From the NCBI RefSeq assembly GCF_000003605.2, contig NW_003143297.1, positions 293,823 through 318,522 on the forward strand: DNA of 24,700 nt, read 5' to 3'. Below the pieces are notes generated by a model, which worked only from the letters and a program-made list of their open reading frames with translations, was not told the DNA's origin and searched no databases. This DNA is from Saccoglossus kowalevskii. Its lineage: Eukaryota > Hemichordata > Enteropneusta > Harrimaniidae. Each line of letters opens with the position of its first letter. Position 1 is the first letter of the stretch. This document shows, piece by piece, positions 19,287 through 24,700 of this stretch. The translations under genes were made by a program, and so were the position numbers.

Positions 19287-19313
19287 TTAATGACTCGTTG
19301 CATTGTCGAAAAT

Positions 19314-19364
19314 AAATCAATCAATTCATCAATCAATTCATCAATCCACCCATCTATTCATTCC
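19314..19364. repeat. ATCA-type tetranucleotide microsatellite
   Basis: An imperfect run of AATC/ATCA and ATTC units (AATCAATCAATTCATCAATC and so on) just outside the DIRS element. Confidence 0.85.
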
Positions 19365-20532
19365 AAAACGTGTTATACTACATGTAACCATATGTAAGAA
19401 CTGGTTTGTTGTAGGATTATATGGTGGTATCTACATGCAATTAGGATACCATGCTACCCAAGATTTTCTGAATTCTTGTCCACAATGATGCTGCATTGGT
19501 AAGTTGTATTTTGTATGATATAGTATATTAAAGTGTTCTACCAGTCCTCTAAAAATCATTGCAACTTATTTACATTGTTATTCGTTCATATATGTAAGGA
19601 TAACATCTGAACGTTGATATCGGTATGTTTTACTAAATGAGTTTCAATAGCTTCAATCAAAATACAACTTAGAGTAATTATTTTTTCGAGATGTGTCAAC
19701 ACTTATATTTTTTACAACATTAAAAGACTTTTTAATGGATACACGGTCAGTCTTGAATGTACACAACGGTTATTGTATGAATTTAACAAACTTAGCGTCA
19801 TTAAGTAAATATGTTTCATATTCACTTTCGGTATTGTCATAATTAATATTGAATACAAACAAATTTTAGAATTAAAACGGCAATCTACAAAAGTCCTTGA
19901 TTGATGTAAACATCTTCAATTATTTTAGGGAAATAATTTCCAGTTAGCTGAACAGGACGAAACATTGTAATTGTGTGTATTGTTATATTCAATCATAACA
20001 CCTAATGGGGAAAGAATATATGCGAGGCGATATAATTCATGGCACATATTGGAGCAAATTTGTTCGTGGGGACACTATAATTCATATTGTGGGCAGAATA
20101 ACTACACATATCGGGGACATATCTCTATTTAAAGGGTCTAATTCAGGCTAATACTGCAGAAGCTTATTTGCATGCAAGGGGGTATAATGTATGGCTCATA
20201 TTGAGGGCTGAATAATTATTTGAGGAGGTGGGAGATTATTTCAGGACACAAATTGAGAGCAGACTATATTTTATGTTTCACTCTACTAAAAGAAATCAAC
20301 AGGTCTGTACAGTTTTTGAATCACAAATGTATGTCAACCTGATTCAACCTGGGAGAAATGTATCAAAAAAGATCACATGCTCAAAAGTTGTGCGCGTAGA
20401 ATATAAATTTGAACAGATAGGAAGTGCATTATTTGTGTTCTGATAACTTTGGATTAAACAGACATAATTTTCTATCGGCTTCAAATCTTTATCAAAAGAT
20501 TATGGATTATGGATTATCTTGTTTTCTGTTAG
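19365..20532. other. Gene-free AT-rich stretch with a degenerate repeat
   Basis: No gene was recognised. Between about 20025 and 20265, words such as ATAATTCATGGCACATATTG and GAGGGC-GAATAATTAT recur in diverged form every ~40 bases, suggesting an old tandem array. Open stretch 20228-20443 runs through it and has no homology I know. Confidence 0.5.
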
Positions 20533-20669
20533 GGTAGTTTATGTCACCAAAGGCAAACACGATGGCCCATTTTATCGATGTCGACGAATCCCAGTCAAAT
20601 GTGCTCAAAATGCTAAAAATGAAACAAATACTTATCAGCAAACTAAATGGGGAGTACGTGTTTTACGAG
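20533..20669 (+). pseudogene. Crypton-like recombinase N-terminal fragment, exon-like
   Basis: One frame gives FIDVDESQ, and another, after an apparent shift, gives NAKNETNTYQQTKWGVRVLR. This resembles the N-terminal DNA-binding segment of Crypton-type tyrosine recombinases and DUF3504 relatives (pattern NTxxxTxWxVxVF). The block is bounded by a splice-acceptor-like TTTTCTGTTAG and a donor-like GTATGT. Similarity is from memory of the family pattern, so the call is tentative. Confidence 0.4.
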
Positions 20670-21110
20670 GTATGTTTTTAAACCTTATTCTTTTAAATCG
20701 GTCAGTTTTAGAATTGGAGCTTGCGGTAATACAAATTAATAAATAAAAAAATAATCAAACGACCCACCAAGAGCCCATCAGTGTCGGCGACCTACAAACT
20801 GCCAACATCAACTGTCGTGTCAGTAGTAAGTAATGTCGGTTTGCAGCGAAAAGTTTGGTTCGATCTGACGCTACATTTTGGGAGAAGGGGTCGCGAAGGC
20901 GTCAGGAATTTGACGAAGTCATTCTTTGTTGTCGAAAAATAAGACATGAATAAGCATTATGTCAAATATACTTTCAACGAGAAACTAAAAAATCACGCTG
21001 TGGTGGCGATGACGATTACACCTGCCATGCACGTATATACGCCACTCAAATCGATCGATGTCCTGTTACATCGTACATGAATTACATCAGCCGATTAAAC
21101 CCATTGAATG
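20670..21110. other. Spacer between the two Crypton-like fragments
   Basis: No motif recognised. If the flanking fragments were once exons of one gene, this would be their intron: it begins GTATGT and a T-rich ATGTTTATTTCAAAG precedes the next fragment. Confidence 0.35.
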
Positions 21111-21125
21111 ATGTTTATTTCAAAG

Positions 21126-21397
21126 GCCAAAATCGCCATTCAACCCCGATGACAACACTTTGTACGTAAATGCACCGCTGGGAGAAAATACTGAGTAAGG
21201 AAGCGGGATTATCAATATTACATACAAATCACTGCATTCGGGCCACGGCATGCAAGCTATTGGACAATACAGGTTTTGATACTCCTCATATCATGTATGT
21301 AAGTGGTCATGTAAACGAAGCGAGTGTGAAAAGTTACTCCAATCAATCAATCTACGAGTCAACAACGTCGACTATCGTCAGCCCATTCAAGCTCTGA
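21126..21397 (+). pseudogene. Crypton-like tyrosine recombinase C-terminal fragment, copy 1
   Basis: The sequence starts with NPDDNTLYVNAPLGENT in one frame, then after a small deletion or shift at 21180-21195 continues LSKEAGLSILHTNHCIRATA, CKLLDNTGFDTPHIMYVSGH and VNEASVKSYS. The boxes NHCIRAT (His-x-x-Arg), SGH (His) and KSYS (nucleophile Tyr) correspond to the catalytic set of Crypton/DUF3504 recombinases. It ends IVSPFKL-stop. The upstream catalytic arginine region is missing, so this is a fragment. Confidence 0.75.
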
Positions 21398-21616
21398 CGC
21401 AGCCTGCACAGCAGTGAAGCTGGCGGCGCTGCCGACACAACAACACGTCGAAGATAGTCCTGTTTTAGCTAGTCGTAGAGTTGGCTTATTGTAATCGAAG
21501 AAACGAAACGAAACGAAACGAGATGACGTACATAACAAACAAATAAACTGTAATCAGAAAAAAAGGGTTTTATACGCACAATATTTACAAAATATTCGCC
21601 GACGGGATTTTAATTA
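21191..21616. repeat. Segment A, copy 1 (426 bp)
   Basis: Repeated at 22088-22513 in direct orientation without indels. I count two differences by eye (AGT/AAT in the recombinase fragment, and CCTGTTTTAG/CCTGCTTTAG). It contains the Crypton C-terminal fragment, a short (GAAAC)4 run near 21499-21521 and AATAAA near 21540. Confidence 0.95.
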
Positions 21617-22088
21617 AAGAAAAAAATACAAACAAATATGTAGTAAGATAACATTACTGAGCATACAGATTTGAAAACTATAGTAAACTCAGTAGACTAC
21701 CTTTGTCCAATGCTGCACTAAAGCAGACTTCCATCTCACATCACTATTGAGCTAGGTACACACAAGCGTATTGCTTGATGTTCGTAGTCTACCAATAAAA
21801 GCATAAATTAGCTTTTTTATATAATCAGGTAAATGTGTTTGTAAGGTTTTCAACGGACATGGTGCTTGCGACGCTACAGTTACGGGCGTACCCCAACAGT
21901 TTACGAAAAGCGTTATTATAACTGACCCGAAGGGCATTGACCGTAGATTTTCTATACATACACCATAACTGGCAGCAATGCAAGCTAGAACAGAATGTTT
22001 TAAATAACAAAAGTTTGACTTCGTGGCTGCAGTTCTTAAATTTACGTAGCATGTTTGCCCGCACACAGAATAAACGTTTCTGACAATC
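21615..22088. repeat. Segment B, copy 1 (474 bp)
   Basis: Repeated at 22941-23414 in direct orientation; I see no differences. On the minus strand it encodes the C-terminal end of a LINE reverse transcriptase (CVRANMLRKFKNCSHEVKLL, then SYNNAFRKLLGYARN) in two frames. Confidence 0.95.
21752..22088 (-). pseudogene. LINE reverse transcriptase C-terminal fragment (copy in segment B1)
   Basis: Starts DCQKRLFCVRANMLRKF and continues HEVKLLLFKTFCSSLHCCQL and YNNAFRKLLG, a pattern common in the region after the palm of non-LTR reverse transcriptases. A frameshift near 21830 moves to LPDYIKKLIYAFIGRL and a stop at the end of the protein. It is detached from the rest of its element; the parent is the copy at 22941-24700. 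Confidence 0.72.
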
Positions 22089-22294
22089 TGAGTAAGGAAG
22101 CGGGATTATCAATATTACATACAAATCACTGCATTCGGGCCACGGCATGCAAGCTATTGGACAATACAGGTTTTGATACTCCTCATATCATGTATGTAAA
22201 TGGTCATGTAAACGAAGCGAGTGTGAAAAGTTACTCCAATCAATCAATCTACGAGTCAACAACGTCGACTATCGTCAGCCCATTCAAGCTCTGA
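22088..22294 (+). pseudogene. Crypton-like tyrosine recombinase C-terminal fragment, copy 2
   Basis: Same as 21191-21397 but with Asn replacing Ser before the catalytic His (MYVNGH). The apparent start at 22055 is borrowed from segment B sequence upstream of the junction and is not part of the element. Confidence 0.75.
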
Positions 22295-22513
22295 CGCAGC
22301 CTGCACAGCAGTGAAGCTGGCGGCGCTGCCGACACAACAACACGTCGAAGATAGTCCTGCTTTAGCTAGTCGTAGAGTTGGCTTATTGTAATCGAAGAAA
22401 CGAAACGAAACGAAACGAGATGACGTACATAACAAACAAATAAACTGTAATCAGAAAAAAAGGGTTTTATACGCACAATATTTACAAAATATTCGCCGAC
22501 GGGATTTTAATTA
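22088..22513. repeat. Segment A, copy 2 (426 bp)
   Basis: Second copy of 21191-21616, joined directly to the end of segment B1 with a one-base (C) overlap at the junction. Confidence 0.95.
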
Positions 22514-22940
22514 GTAAATGGCTCGTTTCGCTAATTACAAATACAATTTTCCCTTTGATAGTTTTCAATACAAATATCTGATCTGTAGTACGATATCCCC
22601 TACGAAATTCTGACAGGTTATTATTTAAAATGTTATTATCTTCAGTATATTGACTAATTCTAGTGTTAATTATACTACAGAAAGTTTTAACTACACAACT
22701 AGATACAGCTATTCCTCTATAATTTTCTGGGTCAGTTTTGTCTCCTTGCGCTTTTTCTTCATGACATTCATGACACATATATGCTAACATAGACCAGGTA
22801 AATATGAACATTGAAATCAACATGCATATCTAAGTGTACGTGACCATCCTTGGAAACAAATTAAAAGAATAAGATAACAGATAGCAACAAACTTCATCAC
22901 AGATACATATTATTATTTTATTACAGACATATTCCATATA
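22514..22940 (-). pseudogene. Fragment of a second LINE reverse transcriptase (segment x)
   Basis: On the minus strand KAQGDKTDPENYRGIAVSS and NTRISQYTEDNNIL then FRRGYRTTDQIFVLKTI correspond to the first reverse transcriptase motifs (ENYRGI..., xFRxGxxTxDQIF). This family differs from the neighbouring LINE, which has its own copy of that region. The segment is 427 bp, is single-copy, and lies between A2 and B2. Confidence 0.75.
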
Positions 22941-23414
22941 TAAAGAAAAAAATACAAACAAATATGTAGTAAGATAACATTACTGAGCATACAGATTTGA
23001 AAACTATAGTAAACTCAGTAGACTACCTTTGTCCAATGCTGCACTAAAGCAGACTTCCATCTCACATCACTATTGAGCTAGGTACACACAAGCGTATTGC
23101 TTGATGTTCGTAGTCTACCAATAAAAGCATAAATTAGCTTTTTTATATAATCAGGTAAATGTGTTTGTAAGGTTTTCAACGGACATGGTGCTTGCGACGC
23201 TACAGTTACGGGCGTACCCCAACAGTTTACGAAAAGCGTTATTATAACTGACCCGAAGGGCATTGACCGTAGATTTTCTATACATACACCATAACTGGCA
23301 GCAATGCAAGCTAGAACAGAATGTTTTAAATAACAAAAGTTTGACTTCGTGGCTGCAGTTCTTAAATTTACGTAGCATGTTTGCCCGCACACAGAATAAA
23401 CGTTTCTGACAATC
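22941..23414. repeat. Segment B, copy 2 (474 bp)
   Basis: Second copy of 21615-22088. This copy is continuous with the rest of the LINE to its right, so it is the original location. Confidence 0.95.
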
Positions 23415-24700
23415 AATGTCCGCATCGTTTTTCAGTTCACGAGTTATTTTATGTCACAGATAATTAAACTGGTCAACAAAATCAACATTATTATACAAAT
23501 ACAAATGTTCATGCAATTAAGACCATAGAAATGTATAGATTTAGATTTATTTGAGTTGTAGGTAATGTCATGCTCTTCAGCGTATATATTTGCGCAAACT
23601 TTTAATAGAGGGCGCAATTACACACATATCATCTATGTAGCTCAAATTGTTTAAAACTTTATCACCAATCAGACAACCACACGACATGCTATTGAGTGTT
23701 ACACTGAGATTATCCATATAAATACTAAACAGTGCTGGAGACATTACTCCTCCCTGTCGAACTCCATTGGAAACATAAAATCGTGTAATGGTACTTCCCC
23801 ATTTAATTCAGTACAACCGGCTGCAATACTTAATTTACAAGGAGACGTATGATATACGCTGGAACATTACGTTCAATACACTTGTTAAATAACATCCAAT
23901 GGTTCACTCTGTCGAAAACCTTGTACGCGTCAAGAAAACACACAAATACACTGCTACCAATATGTGGAATGCTTCATTTTAAAACCAAACTGGTTGTCTG
24001 TAGTTTCAAAAAACGTATCACACCTCTTGAGTTATATATGTTCAAAAACAAAACAGATGTTATTGCAATAGGACGGTAATTGTCTGTGCAAGAGCAGCAC
24101 TATAGCAACTTCCATCATAGACCGAGGGAGTGTTCCGTGCACAACAATGACGACATACACATTGACACTGATAGCCTCATACTTCCACACATAAACCATC
24201 CAGACCACTAGATTTCTCTAGCGGCAGGTTTTTAATAATCCCTCCAATTTCCACAGAGGACATAGGATGAGCATTTTCGTGGATTTCAGTAATATGATTT
24301 AGCACTTAAGTCTTATATTTGTCATTCGTGACAGAGACGATTCAAAATATTTCGCCCACATTTTTGTAATGTCCGCCTCACCAGAAGCATTCCCAACAAA
24401 AGATGGAATGAAAGTGGCGTATGATTTCGTGACTTCCAGAACGAGCGTCAATCTTTATTTAAAAGGTGAGTGGTTAGTTTGTCTGCAGTCATACAAGAAT
24501 GTGCAGATTTGCAGTTGCGCAGTGTATGCTTACATTTGGCCCTCGCCGACCTAATCTTGTCATGAACAGCGCCCTCCCTTGGTTTCCCAGCAAGACGCCA
24601 CAACCAAAAACACTCCCGTGCAAAGCTATGTGCATCCTTAATGTCATTCTATCCGGGGACACGAATGTTAGGTTCGTCGCTTTTTTAAGAGAGTTGACAA
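22941..24700 (-). mobile_element. Degenerate LINE (non-LTR retrotransposon), 3' half
   Basis: Minus-strand reverse transcriptase motifs appear in order from the right. EIGGIIKNLPLEKSSGLDGL lies near 24190-24250 and DNQFGFK near 23980-24005. Next come YKVFDRVNHWMLFNKCIERN near 23885-23930, GVRQGGVMSPALFSIYMDNL near 23705-23765, and the catalytic box SYIDDM (YxDD with Ile for the usual Ala) near 23628-23643. NDADIDCQKRLF and the C-terminal region follow in segment B2. Many stops and shifts interrupt it. The 5' half lies beyond the window. The family was not assigned. Confidence 0.82.

Larger units (their letters stand above)
15480..19300 (-). mobile_element. Degenerate DIRS-type retrotransposon (gag-like, RT, RNase H, tyrosine recombinase)
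   Basis: Read on the minus strand, the order is gag-like, reverse transcriptase, RNase H, tyrosine recombinase, the arrangement of DIRS-order elements, which integrate by a tyrosine recombinase rather than a DDE integrase. The block is visibly more GC-rich than its AT-rich flanks. It carries at least four frameshifts and several stops. Only a small gap separates RNase H and recombinase, so the methyltransferase domain of some DIRS elements is absent. Boundaries are approximate; short inverted matches at 15509-15517 and 19277-19286 may be terminal-repeat remnants. Confidence 0.88.

Noticed and set aside
1-24700. CRISPR arrays, operons, tRNA or rRNA genes
   Set aside because: The tandem arrays have no unique spacers, the genome is eukaryotic, and I saw no cloverleaf or rRNA-like sequence by eye. 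A tRNA or covariance-model scan was not possible here.

Overview
The window is animal nuclear DNA. It has spliceosomal introns, AT-rich intergenic sequence, microsatellites and minisatellites, and fragments of several eukaryotic transposon classes (MITEs, a DIRS-type tyrosine-recombinase retrotransposon, Crypton-like recombinase fragments, LINE reverse transcriptase). The phylum cannot be fixed from sequence alone. The repeat mix and the p47 sequence fit a marine invertebrate, perhaps a mollusc or other lophotrochozoan (low-confidence inference).

Layout. 1-7250 is non-coding: an ATATT-type microsatellite (115-258), a long stretch with no recognised gene, a degenerate ~21-bp satellite (3825-4517) interrupted by a TTAA-flanked MITE (4021-4183), a second MITE (4719-4914) and a 19-copy 25-bp minisatellite (5401-5875). 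A composite CTCF/YY1-like motif lies at 7023-7046, just upstream of the one intact host gene.

7254-14538 (+) is a complete ten-exon gene for the p97/VCP adaptor p47 (NSFL1C; UBA-SEP-UBX). The exons join in frame to 381 codons plus stop. Introns 1-8 look U2-type. Intron 9 has a near-perfect U12-type 5' splice site and branch point, and recognising it is needed to recover the last 44 residues. The same intron holds a partial copy of exon 6/intron 6. Intron 6 carries a 151-bp MITE. A plausible poly(A) signal is at 15138.

15480-19300 (-) is a decayed GC-rich DIRS-type retrotransposon (gag-like, RT, RNase H, tyrosine recombinase). It has several frameshifts and stops, and the second catalytic arginine of the recombinase is changed to cysteine. 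After a gene-free AT-rich stretch, 20533-22294 (+) holds Crypton-like tyrosine recombinase fragments. 21191-23414 is a recent A-B-A-x-B rearrangement in which segments of 426 and 474 bp are each present twice, almost identical. 22514-24700 (-) holds degenerate LINE reverse transcriptase sequence from two families.

The only gene judged functional is p47, and the other coding-like sequence is transposon remains. I saw no new multi-gene system. The most notable observations are the minor-class intron in p47 with its internal exon-6 duplication, the MITE whose TTAA duplication is confirmed by the satellite it interrupted, and the A-B-A-x-B duplication.
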